Shown: positions 15,171-23,060 of the stretch, piece after piece
How positions within the stretch are numbered: the stretch's first letter is position 1
How the letters are laid out: every line of letters starts with the position of its first letter
From: Planctomycetota bacterium
Lineage (GTDB): Bacteria; Planctomycetota; UBA1135; UBA2386
NCBI GenBank assembly: GCA_020425885.1
Contig: JAGQRA010000706.1
Location: 1 to 23,060, forward strand
Length of the DNA: 23,060 bases
Direction of reading: 5' to 3'
Position numbers and translations under genes: made by a program
Notes under the pieces: model-generated
Databases searched by the model: none
The model's input: only the letters and a program-made list of their open reading frames with translations
What the model was told of the DNA's origin: nothing

Positions 15171-18100
15171 ATGATCAATCGCATCGTCGACTTCTCGCTG
15201 AACAACCGCTTTCTCGTCGTCACCCTGTGGCTGCTGGTGATCGTCCTGGGGATCCGCGCCCTGCGCCAGCTGCCGATCGACGCCGTTCCAGACGTGACCA
15301 ACGTGCAGGTCCAGGTCCTCACCAACAGCGCTGGCCTCGCTCCCCAAGAAGTCGAGCGCTTCATCACGTTCCCCGTCGAGACCGCGATGAGCGGCCTGCC
15401 CCGCGTGGAGGAGATCCGCTCAGTATCCAAGTTCGGCCTGTCTGCCGTGACGGTCGTCTTCGAGGAGGACTCCGACATCTACTGGTGCCGCCAGCTGGTC
15501 GGCGAGAGGCTCACCGAGGCCAGGGATGCCATTCCCGAGGGCTATGGCGAACCGGAGATGGCTCCGATCTCGACTGGACTCGGCGAGATCTACCAGTTCG
15601 AGGTGCGCGGCGACGGCTACTCGCCGATGGACCTGCGGACGATCCTGGACTGGAACATCGCCTATCAGCTCCGCACCGTGCCCGGAGTCGTCGAGGTCAA
15701 CGCCTTCGGCGGCGAGCTGAAGACCTACCAGATCACGCTCGACTCGGAGTCGCTGACTGCGCGGGGCCTCACCGCCTCCGACGTGTTCGAGGCCGTGCGC
15801 CGGAACAACCAGAACGTCGGCGGCGGCTACATCGAGCACGCAGGCGAGCAGTATCTGATTCGCGGCGAGGGCCTGATCGCCGGGCTTCCCGACCTCGCCA
15901 ACGTGGTCGTCGGCCACGGCGAGGAGGGCACGCCGATCTACGTCAGCAACGTCGGCAAGGTCGAATTCGCGCCGATGATCCGGCAAGGGGCGCTGACCCG
16001 CGACGGCGTCCGGGAGGGGGTAGTCGGCGTCGTCATGATGCTGATCGGCGCGAACTCGCGGACTGTTGCCCAGGCCGTGCACGAGAAAGTGCAACAGATC
16101 GAGAAGACCCTCCCCCGCGGGGTCACCATCGACACCTTCTATGACCGCACCGACCTCGTGGACCGCACGATCCGCACGGTCGCCTGGAACCTCATGGAAG
16201 GCGGCGTGCTCGTCGTCATCGTGCTCCTGCTGCTGCTAGGCAGCCTGCGCGGTGGCCTCATCGTCGCCGCCGCGATCCCGGTCTCGATGATCGCAGCGTT
16301 CATCGGGATGCAACAGGCCGGCGTGTCGGGCAACCTGATGTCGCTCGGCGCGATCGACTTCGGTCTGATCGTCGACGGTTCCGTGGTAATGATCGAGAAC
16401 GTCATCCGCTACGTGCACAAGCATCGCGACCAAACCGACGTCACCCATCTGGAGAAGGTCCGACGGGCCTGCCACCAGGTCGCACGGCCCGTGGTGTTCG
16501 CAGTCGGAATCATCATCATCGTCTACCTTCCGATCCTCGAACTGCGCGGCATCGAAGGGAAGATGTTCCGTCCGATGGCTCTGACCGTGGTGTTCGCGCT
16601 CGCGGCATCGCTGCTCTGCGCACTGACACTGATGCCGGTGCTGGCGACGCTGTTCCTGCGGAAGCCGGCCGAGAAAACTCCTTGGCTGTTTCGGCTGGCT
16701 AGACAAGCCTACCTGCCGGCGCTCGCCTTCCTGTCCGCCCGCCCGAAGCGGACGGCAGGAGTCGCGGCTGGGGTGCTCGCCGTCAGTCTCGCGATCGCAC
16801 CGTTTCTCGGGGCCGAGTTCATCCCGCGCCTCGACGAAGGCGCGATCTCGATGCAGATCTGGCGCCTGCCCAGCATCTCGCTGGAACAGTCGAACGAGCT
16901 GAGCCTCAAGGCCGAGAAGGTGGCGATGTCGTTTCCCGAAGTCGCGACCGTCGTGTCGCGCACTGGGCGCCCTGAGATCGCCACCGATCCCATGGGAGTC
17001 GAGGTGAGCGACACCTACTTGATGCTCAAGCCGCGGAGCACCTGGCGCTTCGGCAGCCGCGACGAGTTGATCGCCGCGCTGGATGAGCAGCTGCGCGACC
17101 GCGTCCCCGGCGCGGTGTTCAGCTATTCGCAGCCCATCGAGCTGCGCGTGCAGGAGTTGATCGCAGGCGTGCGCTCCGACATCGCAGCCAAGATCTTCGC
17201 GGCCGGCGGCGACCTAGACCAGATGAAGGACATCGCCGATCGGGTTGCTGCGGTGATGCGCCGCGTGCCCGGGCTCGAAGAGGTCAAGGCCGAGCAGACC
17301 GTGGGTCTCCCGACCGTGCGCATCAAGCTCGACCGCCAGGCCATCGCTAGGCTCGGGATCAACGCACGTGATGTCCTCGACGTTGTGGAGGCCGTCGGTG
17401 GCAAGCCGCTCGGCACCGTGTTCGAGGACCAGAAACGCTTCTTCGTGCAGGCGAGGTTCGACCCCGCGGTTCGTGCCGACCTCCACCACATCGGCGAACT
17501 GAAGGTGGCCGCGGCGGGAGAGGCAGGCAGTTCCGACCGCGTGCTCGTTCCGCTGGCACAGGTCGCGGACATCCGGCTCGAGACCGGACCAGCACAGATC
17601 AGCCGGGAGAAGACGAGCCGACGCATCACGGTGGAAGCCAACGTGCGCGGTCGCGACCTCGCATCCGCAGTTGCGGAAGCCGGCCGAAGGGTCGCGGAGA
17701 AGGTCAAGCTGCCGCCCGGGTGGAGCATCGAATGGGGCGGCCAGTTCGAGAATCTGCAGGAAGCCGCTGAGCGGCTGTCGATTCTCGTGCCGCTCGCGCT
17801 GTTCCTGATCTTCGTGCTGCTCTACACGACGTTCTCGTCGGCAAAGCTGGCGGCGCTCATCTACCTGAACGTACCTCTTGCTGCCACGGGTGGCATCTTC
17901 GCGCTGGCGCTTCGCGGCTACCCCTTCTCGATCTCGGCCGCCGTGGGCTTCATCGCCCTATTCGGCGTTGCAGTGCTGAACGGGGTGGTGCTGGTTTCCC
18001 GGCTCGTCGAGTTGCGCAAGGCCGGTGTCGCAGCAGCCGATGCCGCGCGGGAGGCCGCATTGGCGCGGCTGCGCCCGGTCCTGATGACCGCCATGGTCGC

Positions 18101-18305
18101 TGCCCTAGGCTTCGTTCCGATGGCGCTCGCGACCAGCGCGGGTGCTGAGGTGCAGCGGCCTCTCGCCACCGTGGTCATCGGCGGCCTGGTGAGCGCAACG
18201 TTCCTGACGTTGCTTGTCCTACCGTCGGTGTACCCCTGGTTCGGCAAGCCGAAGCAGGGCCAAGATGCCGAACAACGCATTCCCGATGACGTGGAGGAAG
18301 ACTGA
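15171..18305 (+). CDS. Heavy-metal RND efflux pump (CzcA/CusA family)
   Basis: This 1044-residue inner-membrane proton antiporter has 12 predicted membrane segments and two large periplasmic loops. The TM4 relay motif DFGLIVDGSVVMIEN contains Asp396, Asp402 and Glu409. This D-D-E pattern is typical of divalent-cation pumps (Zn, Co, Cd, Ni) rather than CusA-type Cu/Ag pumps, which lack the first Asp. The start at 15171 is preferred over ATG 15144 because GGAGG at 15159-15163 lies seven bases upstream and MINRIVDFSLNNR is a standard N-terminus; this leaves 16 bases after the adaptor gene. The exact metal is not fixed by the sequence. Confidence 0.95.
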   Translation: MINRIVDFSLNNRFLVVTLWLLVIVLGIRALRQLPIDAVPDVTNVQVQVLTNSAGLAPQEVERFITFPVETAMSGLPRVEEIRSVSKFGLSAVTVVFEEDSDIYWCRQLVGERLTEARDAIPEGYGEPEMAPISTGLGEIYQFEVRGDGYSPMDLRTILDWNIAYQLRTVPGVVEVNAFGGELKTYQITLDSESLTARGLTASDVFEAVRRNNQNVGGGYIEHAGEQYLIRGEGLIAGLPDLANVVVGHGEEGTPIYVSNVGKVEFAPMIRQGALTRDGVREGVVGVVMMLIGANSRTVAQAVHEKVQQIEKTLPRGVTIDTFYDRTDLVDRTIRTVAWNLMEGGVLVVIVLLLLLGSLRGGLIVAAAIPVSMIAAFIGMQQAGVSGNLMSLGAIDFGLIVDGSVVMIENVIRYVHKHRDQTDVTHLEKVRRACHQVARPVVFAVGIIIIVYLPILELRGIEGKMFRPMALTVVFALAASLLCALTLMPVLATLFLRKPAEKTPWLFRLARQAYLPALAFLSARPKRTAGVAAGVLAVSLAIAPFLGAEFIPRLDEGAISMQIWRLPSISLEQSNELSLKAEKVAMSFPEVATVVSRTGRPEIATDPMGVEVSDTYLMLKPRSTWRFGSRDELIAALDEQLRDRVPGAVFSYSQPIELRVQELIAGVRSDIAAKIFAAGGDLDQMKDIADRVAAVMRRVPGLEEVKAEQTVGLPTVRIKLDRQAIARLGINARDVLDVVEAVGGKPLGTVFEDQKRFFVQARFDPAVRADLHHIGELKVAAAGEAGSSDRVLVPLAQVADIRLETGPAQISREKTSRRITVEANVRGRDLASAVAEAGRRVAEKVKLPPGWSIEWGGQFENLQEAAERLSILVPLALFLIFVLLYTTFSSAKLAALIYLNVPLAATGGIFALALRGYPFSISAAVGFIALFGVAVLNGVVLVSRLVELRKAGVAAADAAREAALARLRPVLMTAMVAALGFVPMALATSAGAEVQRPLATVVIGGLVSATFLTLLVLPSVYPWFGKPKQGQDAEQRIPDDVEED

Positions 18306-18306
18306 C

Positions 18307-18648
18307 ATGTCCCCATCCCGGAGCAAGCTACTGTCGCTCGCGCTACTGGTCGCCGCACTTGGGGCTAGCTGCAAGGCGCCGTCGGCCGTAGTGGAGATGC
18401 CCTGTCCGAAGTGTAGGTCCTTCATCGACCAGCAGCTGACGGTGCGACGCTCTGGGCGTCACTACTCGACCACGACGAGGTTGCCTCGTCAGTTCGAGTG
18501 CTCGAGCTGCGGGAGTGTGCAGCTGTACCCCGACGGATCGGGTTGGGCCATTCGCTGCCCGGTGTGTGCTCCAGAGGGTCGCCGGTGCGGGGGTGATGCG
18601 ACGGATCGCGAGACGCTTCCCTGCAATGAGGGCCACGAATCCAGGTGA
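18307..18648 (+). CDS. Small exported Cys-rich (zinc-ribbon-like) protein
   Basis: This is a 113-residue protein. A signal peptide (LLSLALLVAALGASC) could be lipidated at Cys22, although the lipobox is imperfect. The mature part has three C-x2-C pairs (33/36, 65/68, 84/87) and single Cys at 94 and 106, like one or two zinc ribbons. The start is supported by GGAGGAAG about six bases upstream, and it lies one base after the pump stop. I do not recognise a family. Position suggests periplasmic metal binding or an accessory to the RND complex. Confidence 0.65.
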   Translation: MSPSRSKLLSLALLVAALGASCKAPSAVVEMPCPKCRSFIDQQLTVRRSGRHYSTTTRLPRQFECSSCGSVQLYPDGSGWAIRCPVCAPEGRRCGGDATDRETLPCNEGHESR

Positions 18649-18798
18649 AGCCGCTGAGTCGAGCCGCCTACATTTCCATGACCCCCCTCCAGACCATGAG
18701 CGGTCGATCTGCGCGGCCGTGCCATGCCATCGTCCTGGTCACCAGGATGCCCAGCGCCGTGCATTGGTGGCGCCACGCCTGGGTCGTAGGCGGAAGCC

Positions 18799-20949
18799 AT
18801 GACGACGCCTGACAGCCCGGTGCTCCGACACTTCGCAGTCGATGGCATGGACTGCGCAGAGGAGGTGGCGACGCTTCGCGACGCGTTGCGCAGCCTGCTG
18901 CCTCCCGATGAAGTCGGATTCGATCTTCTGAACGGCCGCATCTCGGTACCCGCGCGTATTCCCACCTCGCAGGTCGTGACAGCTGTAGCCGCAACGGGAA
19001 TGCGCGCCGTGCCGTGGATCGAACGCGACGCTCCAGACAGGTCGCGACGCAGACTGTCGGGCCGCGCGTGGTTGGTGCTAGCGAGCGGCCTCGCGACCGG
19101 AACTGGGTTCCTGATCCACGCATGGTTCGCGGGTCTCGGTGCCGCGACGGGGACCGACACGCCCACCGGTATGCCCTGGCTGGCACGTGGCGCCTATGGC
19201 GCCGCGGTTGCCGTCGGAATGTGGGTGGTCGTGCCAAAGGCCTGCTATGCGTTGCGTCGCCTGCGGCCGGATATGAACCTGCTGATGACGATCGCGGTGT
19301 CCGGAGCAATCGCGATCGGCGAGTGGTTCGAAGCGGCGACGGTTGCCTTCCTGTTCGCACTCTCGCTGGCGCTGGAGGGTTGGAGCGTCGGTCGCGCTCG
19401 GCGAGCTGTCGCCGCACTGATGAAACTGGCGCCGGATCGAGTGCGCATCGTGACCGAGAACACCGCCGAGGTCGTGGTCGATCCTGGTGAAGTCGAGCCG
19501 GGATCGCGATTCCGCGTGCGGCCGGGAGAACGGATCGGCCTCGACGGCTCGATCGTGCGCGGTGCGACCGAGGTCGATGAGGCGCCGATCACCGGTGAAT
19601 CGTTGCCGGTTCCGAAGGAGGTCGGCAGCACGGTGTTCGCCGGCACGATCAACGGCTCAGGCGTGATCGACGTGGTTTCGACACGACCTGCCGGCGAGAC
19701 GACGCTGGCTCGGATTGTGCGGAAGGTCGGCGAGGCTCAGGCGCAACGCTCGGTCGCCGAGCAGTGGGTCGAGCGGTTCGCCCGCATCTACACCCCGTCG
19801 ATTCTGGCTCTCGCCTTGGCTGTCGCCGTGCTTCCGCCTGTCCTTGGCCACGAATGGTCGGATTGTCTCTATCGGGCGCTCGTGCTGTTGGTGATCGGAT
19901 GTCCTTGCGCGCTCGTGATCGCCACCCCGGTGGCCGTCGTGGCGTCCCTGGCCGCGGCCGCCCGTCACGGTGTTCTGCTCAAGAGCGGGCGAGTGGTCGA
20001 GGTGCCGTCACGTCTTGAGGTGGTTGCACTCGACAAGACAGGCACCGTCACCGAAGGGCGCCCACGAGTCGTGGAAATCGTACCTCTGGCGGATCACGAC
20101 GAACCAGCATTGCTGGCGCGAGCGGCGGCGCTCGCAGCTGACTCCCTCCACCCAGTCGCACAGGCAGTGCTCGCGCACGCCAGGGCGGCCGGGCTCCCCG
20201 TCCGCGCTGCCACGGACGTAGTGGCCATCCAGGGCAAGGGAGTGGAAGGGCGAATCGACGGGCGCCGGTTCTGGCTCGGGTCGCATCGGTTCCTCGAGGA
20301 GCGCGGACAGGAGACTGCGGAAGTGCACCAGCGCCTCGAAGAACTCGCGCGCACCGGCCGGACGATCGTGGTGGTCGGCAACGACGCTCACGTCTGCGGC
20401 TTCGTGGCCGTGGCTGACCGGGTGCGGACGGAGTCAGCAGCAGCCATCGCGGCGCTGAAGCGCTTGGGGATCTCTCACGTCGTTTTGCTGAGCGGTGACA
20501 ACCGAAGGACAGCCGAGATTGTCGGAGAGGAGACCGGTGTCGATGAAGTCCACGCAGAACTCCTGCCCGAGGACAAGGTGCGGGTCGTGACCGAGATCGA
20601 AACCGAGTTCGGTCCCACCGCGATGGTGGGCGATGGTGTCAACGACGCTCCTGCGCTGGCGCGCGCGTCGATGGGCGTTGCGATGGGCGCGGCAGGGACC
20701 GATGCGGCAATCGAGACTGCCGACGTGGCCCTGATGGGAGACGATCTCGGCAAGCTGCCTTGGCTGATCGAACACTCTCGTGCCACCCTGACCGTGATCC
20801 GTGCCAACGCGATTCTGGCACTCGGAATCAAGGCCGTGTTCGTGCTATTGACGTTCTCTGGGATGGCATCACTCTGGGGTGCAATAGTAGCGGACATGGG
20901 AGCGTCGTTGCTTGTAGTCGCCAACGCGATGCGACTGTTGCGCAGGTGA
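18799..20949 (+). CDS. P1B-type heavy-metal ATPase (Zn/Cd/Pb type)
   Basis: This is a 716-residue P-type ATPase. An N-terminal HMA-like domain carries GMDCAEEV (16-23), so the usual second Cys of CxxC is replaced by Glu. It has the TGES actuator motif, the membrane metal motif CPC (368-370), the phosphorylation site DKTGT (Asp412), the HP motif (SLHP) and GDGVNDAP. The last membrane pair has IKAVF (Lys) and DMGASLLVVANAMRLL (Asp), as in ZntA/CadA-type P1B-2 pumps. It would export Zn2+, Cd2+ or Pb2+ to the periplasm and feed the RND complex encoded upstream. It starts 150 bases after the small Cys protein, with GGCGGAAG upstream. Confidence 0.95.
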   Translation: MTTPDSPVLRHFAVDGMDCAEEVATLRDALRSLLPPDEVGFDLLNGRISVPARIPTSQVVTAVAATGMRAVPWIERDAPDRSRRRLSGRAWLVLASGLATGTGFLIHAWFAGLGAATGTDTPTGMPWLARGAYGAAVAVGMWVVVPKACYALRRLRPDMNLLMTIAVSGAIAIGEWFEAATVAFLFALSLALEGWSVGRARRAVAALMKLAPDRVRIVTENTAEVVVDPGEVEPGSRFRVRPGERIGLDGSIVRGATEVDEAPITGESLPVPKEVGSTVFAGTINGSGVIDVVSTRPAGETTLARIVRKVGEAQAQRSVAEQWVERFARIYTPSILALALAVAVLPPVLGHEWSDCLYRALVLLVIGCPCALVIATPVAVVASLAAAARHGVLLKSGRVVEVPSRLEVVALDKTGTVTEGRPRVVEIVPLADHDEPALLARAAALAADSLHPVAQAVLAHARAAGLPVRAATDVVAIQGKGVEGRIDGRRFWLGSHRFLEERGQETAEVHQRLEELARTGRTIVVVGNDAHVCGFVAVADRVRTESAAAIAALKRLGISHVVLLSGDNRRTAEIVGEETGVDEVHAELLPEDKVRVVTEIETEFGPTAMVGDGVNDAPALARASMGVAMGAAGTDAAIETADVALMGDDLGKLPWLIEHSRATLTVIRANAILALGIKAVFVLLTFSGMASLWGAIVADMGASLLVVANAMRLLRR

Positions 20950-20990
20950 GCGGCCGGTCTCCCATCGGTGCGCCACCGCCCAGGCCCGCC

Positions 20991-21290
20991 TCACGAAACC
21001 TCGATCACGCGATTCATGGTTCCGTGGTCGTTCGGGACGCACTTCGGGCAGTCGCGAGCGTCCCCACGACAGTCCGGCTCGCAGCACCACTGACCGTCGA
21101 CGATGAACTTGAACTCGTGATGCCCCGTGGGCAGTTCCAGCGCCACGCTCCATGTACCGTCGTCTGCGCGCTTCAACGGGGTCGCGTCCTGATGCCAGTT
21201 GTTGAACGTCCCGGCGACGAACACCGCCTGCGCCTGAGGTGCGCGGCATGTCAGGGTCGTGGGGGAGATTGTTGGTTTCTGTTTCTTCAT
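20991..21290 (-). CDS. Stand-alone CBM48 (isoamylase/AMPK glycogen-binding-like) domain protein
   Basis: This 99-residue protein consists almost entirely of one early-set beta-sandwich domain: VFVAGTFNNWHQDATPLKR, then GTWSVALELPTGHHEFKFIV and DGQWCCEPDC. The FNNW and KFIVDG motifs are hallmarks of glycogen-binding CBM48/AMPK-beta domains. It ends with a Cys-bearing loop (CCEPDCRGDARDCPKC) before the closing strand MNRVIEV. With no catalytic domain it may bind glucans, or be a regulatory domain whose loop is metal- or redox-responsive. It is convergent with the ATPase gene, 41 bases apart. Confidence 0.85.
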   Translation of the reverse strand: MKKQKPTISPTTLTCRAPQAQAVFVAGTFNNWHQDATPLKRADDGTWSVALELPTGHHEFKFIVDGQWCCEPDCRGDARDCPKCVPNDHGTMNRVIEVS

Positions 21291-21426
21291 GACGCTTCCT
21301 CGCTACTCGGCCCTCGTCCACTCGGGAGAGGGCCACCTCTTGGGTCTTGGTGGTGCGCGGCCAGTTGACGGCCGATCACGAGGCTGTTGATCGATCAGGA
21401 CTGCTGCGCGCATTCCATCCTCCCGT

Positions 21427-22452
21427 CTACCTGTCGCACTGTCGGATCAGCAGCTCGATGGTCTCCCCACCTCGCAGGACCGACAGGCGCAACTCGGCCT
21501 CCGGCTTCATGCCGCGTAGCTCCGCAACGGCAACCTCCAGTTCTCGTGTACCCCCGATCCTGCGACCATCGACGCCCATCACGATGTCTCCGCCGAGAAG
21601 CAGGTCGCGGCTGCCGATGCGCACTGGATGCGCGCCTCCACGCAGGCCTGCGCGGCTTGCCATGGAATCTGGCGAAACCCTTGTCACGAGCAACCCGCAA
21701 CGCCCCCCCGGCACGTTGAGTGCAGCTGCCAGTTCAGCCGGCAGGAACTCGGCCTCGACACCCAACCAGACGGGCGGCTTGTCGAGGAGGTAGCGCCTCG
21801 CGGCATTGGAGGTCACGGCGAATCCGAGGCCCTCGTTTCCGGCGCCGTTCGTGACGATGTGACACACGATGCCGACGACTCGTCCTCGCAGATCGAACAC
21901 AGGACTGCCAGAATTCCCCGAGTTGATGGCAGCATCGGTCTGCAAATGCTCGACGAAGCGCATGCTGCCGAGGAACCTCTCGTCCTGACGCCTCGCGCTG
22001 ACGTAGCCGACGGTCAGGGTGCGCTCGAGATCCATAGGCGCCCCGATCACGAACACACGGTTGCCAACTCTCACCTCGTCCGAGTCGACCAGTTCGCCGG
22101 GCGTGACGCTGCGGGGCAGGTCGCCTTGTACGCGCAGGAGCGCCAGGTCGGCACGAGGCTCCATCGCCCGAATCACGGCGCCTCGACTCGATCCGTCAAC
22201 GAACTCAACACGAATTGCGTCCGCTGCTGCCACAACGTGCGCGGCAGTCAGCACCTCTCCAGATGCCGTCAGCACGATCCCCGAACCAACCCGCGTCGCG
22301 GGTTCGAGTCTGGGTATCGCCACGCCACTCAAGCGGCTTCCTGAAGTCCGGATCGTCACGACGCACGGCGAAACCCTTGCAACGACGTCGGAGAGATCCT
22401 GCGCTGACACCGGAGTGAGCAGGGCCACGAAGACAGCGAGTCTCGTAGGCAT
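21427..22452 (-). CDS. Exported HtrA/DegP-like serine protease with PDZ domain
   Basis: This is a 341-residue protein. The signal peptide is MPTRLAVFVALLTPVSA. The trypsin-like domain has the complete triad His72 (LTAAHVV), Asp102 (RADLALL) and Ser181 (NSGNSGSPV). A single PDZ domain occupies about residues 240-341 (GLLVTRVSPDSMASRAGLRG; GDIVMGVDGRRI). This is the DegS-like one-PDZ layout. It would degrade or sense damaged envelope proteins. ATG 22452 is chosen because GGGAGG lies about six bases upstream and a signal peptide starts there; the open frame from 22629 adds a disordered leader. Confidence 0.93.
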   Translation of the reverse strand: MPTRLAVFVALLTPVSAQDLSDVVARVSPCVVTIRTSGSRLSGVAIPRLEPATRVGSGIVLTASGEVLTAAHVVAAADAIRVEFVDGSSRGAVIRAMEPRADLALLRVQGDLPRSVTPGELVDSDEVRVGNRVFVIGAPMDLERTLTVGYVSARRQDERFLGSMRFVEHLQTDAAINSGNSGSPVFDLRGRVVGIVCHIVTNGAGNEGLGFAVTSNAARRYLLDKPPVWLGVEAEFLPAELAAALNVPGGRCGLLVTRVSPDSMASRAGLRGGAHPVRIGSRDLLLGGDIVMGVDGRRIGGTRELEVAVAELRGMKPEAELRLSVLRGGETIELLIRQCDR

Positions 22453-22564
22453 CGAAACCTCCCGTGAACCTCTTTCTCGCCGCCGGACGCAGCGCGCCAC
22501 ATCCGCGCCCTTCGCCGCCGCAGATGAGACCACTGTGGGGATCCCACCCGCGGGTGCAGCTCGT

Positions 22565-23060
22565 CTACTTTCCGTGGCCGACATGACCTTCGGACTGGTG
22601 GTGCTTCGTGGCTGCGTCGATGACTGCAACGAACTTGGCAGGGTCCTTCTCGACGTCCGCCTTGCAGTCCTTGCAGCCGAGCCGCAGCAGGCGGCCAGCG
22701 ATCACGACATCGATCGGCTTTCCCATCTCGCCGAGCTTCTCGCCGCTCACCGGACACTCTTTCAGCGGGTAATCCTTGGCCTGCGCCATGACGACGGCCT
22801 TGTCGAGTGCTGCGAGGAACTTCGCCGGCGCCTTGTCGAACTCGGCGCGCTCCTGTTCCGCGCCGAGACGGATGAGCCGGTTGCCGTACACGAACTCGAA
22901 CGGCTTCTCCGGCAGGTCCTTGCCGGTGACGAGCGACGTCTTCAGAGGGTAGATCGGCCCCTGGTCGGCGGCGATCTTCGCGTCGAGCTTGGCGAGGCTC
23001 TGCTGGAGGTCTTTCTCGAACTTCTTCGGGCAGCCGCCGCAGCAGTAGCGGACTTCACGG
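22565..23060 (-). CDS. TRASH/YHS-like Cys-repeat protein, 5' end outside window
   Basis: The visible 164 residues are the C-terminal part; the frame is open to the right edge, so the start lies beyond it. It is built of repeats of about 60 residues: YPLK-x-(CP)VSGEKL, then a short strand, GRLLRLGCKDC, then DPAKFVAVID. The last repeat has Cys at ECPVSG and GCKDC, and the first visible piece has YCCGGCPKKF. The middle repeat has lost its Cys residues. Such domains bind metals in copper and other heavy-metal proteins, especially in Planctomycetota. The tail is His-rich (HHQSEGHVGHGK). No signal peptide can be judged. Confidence 0.75.
   Translation of the reverse strand, partial: REVRYCCGGCPKKFEKDLQQSLAKLDAKIAADQGPIYPLKTSLVTGKDLPEKPFEFVYGNRLIRLGAEQERAEFDKAPAKFLAALDKAVVMAQAKDYPLKECPVSGEKLGEMGKPIDVVIAGRLLRLGCKDCKADVEKDPAKFVAVIDAATKHHQSEGHVGHGK

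Noticed and set aside
18678..18812. Small plus-strand frame of about 44 codons between the Cys-rich protein and the ATPase
   Set aside because: No ribosome binding site or recognisable motif; it overlaps the ATPase start and may be chance.
20950..20990. Terminator between the convergent ATPase and CBM48 genes
   Set aside because: No convincing stem-loop with a T-run is visible in the 41-base gap.

Overview
The window is GC-rich with tightly packed, often overlapping genes. Several features would fit a Planctomycetota chromosome or a related environmental Gram-negative lineage: a recombinase/DUF2924/helix-turn-helix (HTH) integration module, a repeated TRASH/YHS-like Cys protein, an RND metal exporter with lipoprotein partners, and a Cys-rich secreted protein. 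The lineage is an inference; no rRNA, tRNA or marker gene is present.

Region 1 (1-608) holds no gene I can support. Region 2 (609-3824, plus strand) is a compact five-gene operon: a stand-alone acyl-carrier-protein-like protein, an XRE regulator, an ImmA/IrrE-type metallopeptidase, a divergent thymidylate-synthase-like enzyme, and a MazG-type nucleotide pyrophosphohydrolase fused to an uncharacterised C-terminal domain. Every junction is a start/stop overlap. The leader has three CTTAC/GTAAG half-sites spaced exactly 10 bp apart. Converging on it (3808-4890, minus strand) is a protein resembling the alpha-glutamyl/putrescinyl-thymine pyrophosphorylase / 5-hmdU kinase helical family known from phage thymine hypermodification. 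Together they suggest a regulated system acting on pyrimidine nucleotides or modified bases, probably in phage conflict. This is the strongest candidate for something undescribed.

Region 3 (4900-11600, minus strand) is phage-derived. In transcription order it holds a hypothetical gene with a possible C-terminal winged helix, a ParB-domain/DNA methyltransferase fusion, small and large terminase subunits, DUF2924, a large serine recombinase and a small HTH protein. The pyrophosphorylase-like gene follows the HTH gene by only 9 bases. No portal, capsid or tail gene is present, so this is a remnant, a satellite or a mobile island.

Region 4 (about 11783-20949, plus strand) is a heavy-metal efflux locus. 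It encodes a Cys-rich exported protein, an outer-membrane factor lipoprotein, a periplasmic adaptor lipoprotein, a CzcA-type RND pump, a small Cys-rich zinc-ribbon-like exported protein and a P1B-type ATPase with Zn/Cd/Pb-type signature residues. The ATPase would move metal from cytoplasm to periplasm and the RND complex would move it out of the cell. No metal-responsive regulator is seen.

Region 5 (20991-23060, minus strand) holds a stand-alone CBM48 domain protein, an exported HtrA-like serine protease with a PDZ domain, and the 3' part of a TRASH/YHS-like repeat protein that runs off the right edge. No CRISPR array, rRNA, tRNA or insertion sequence was seen.
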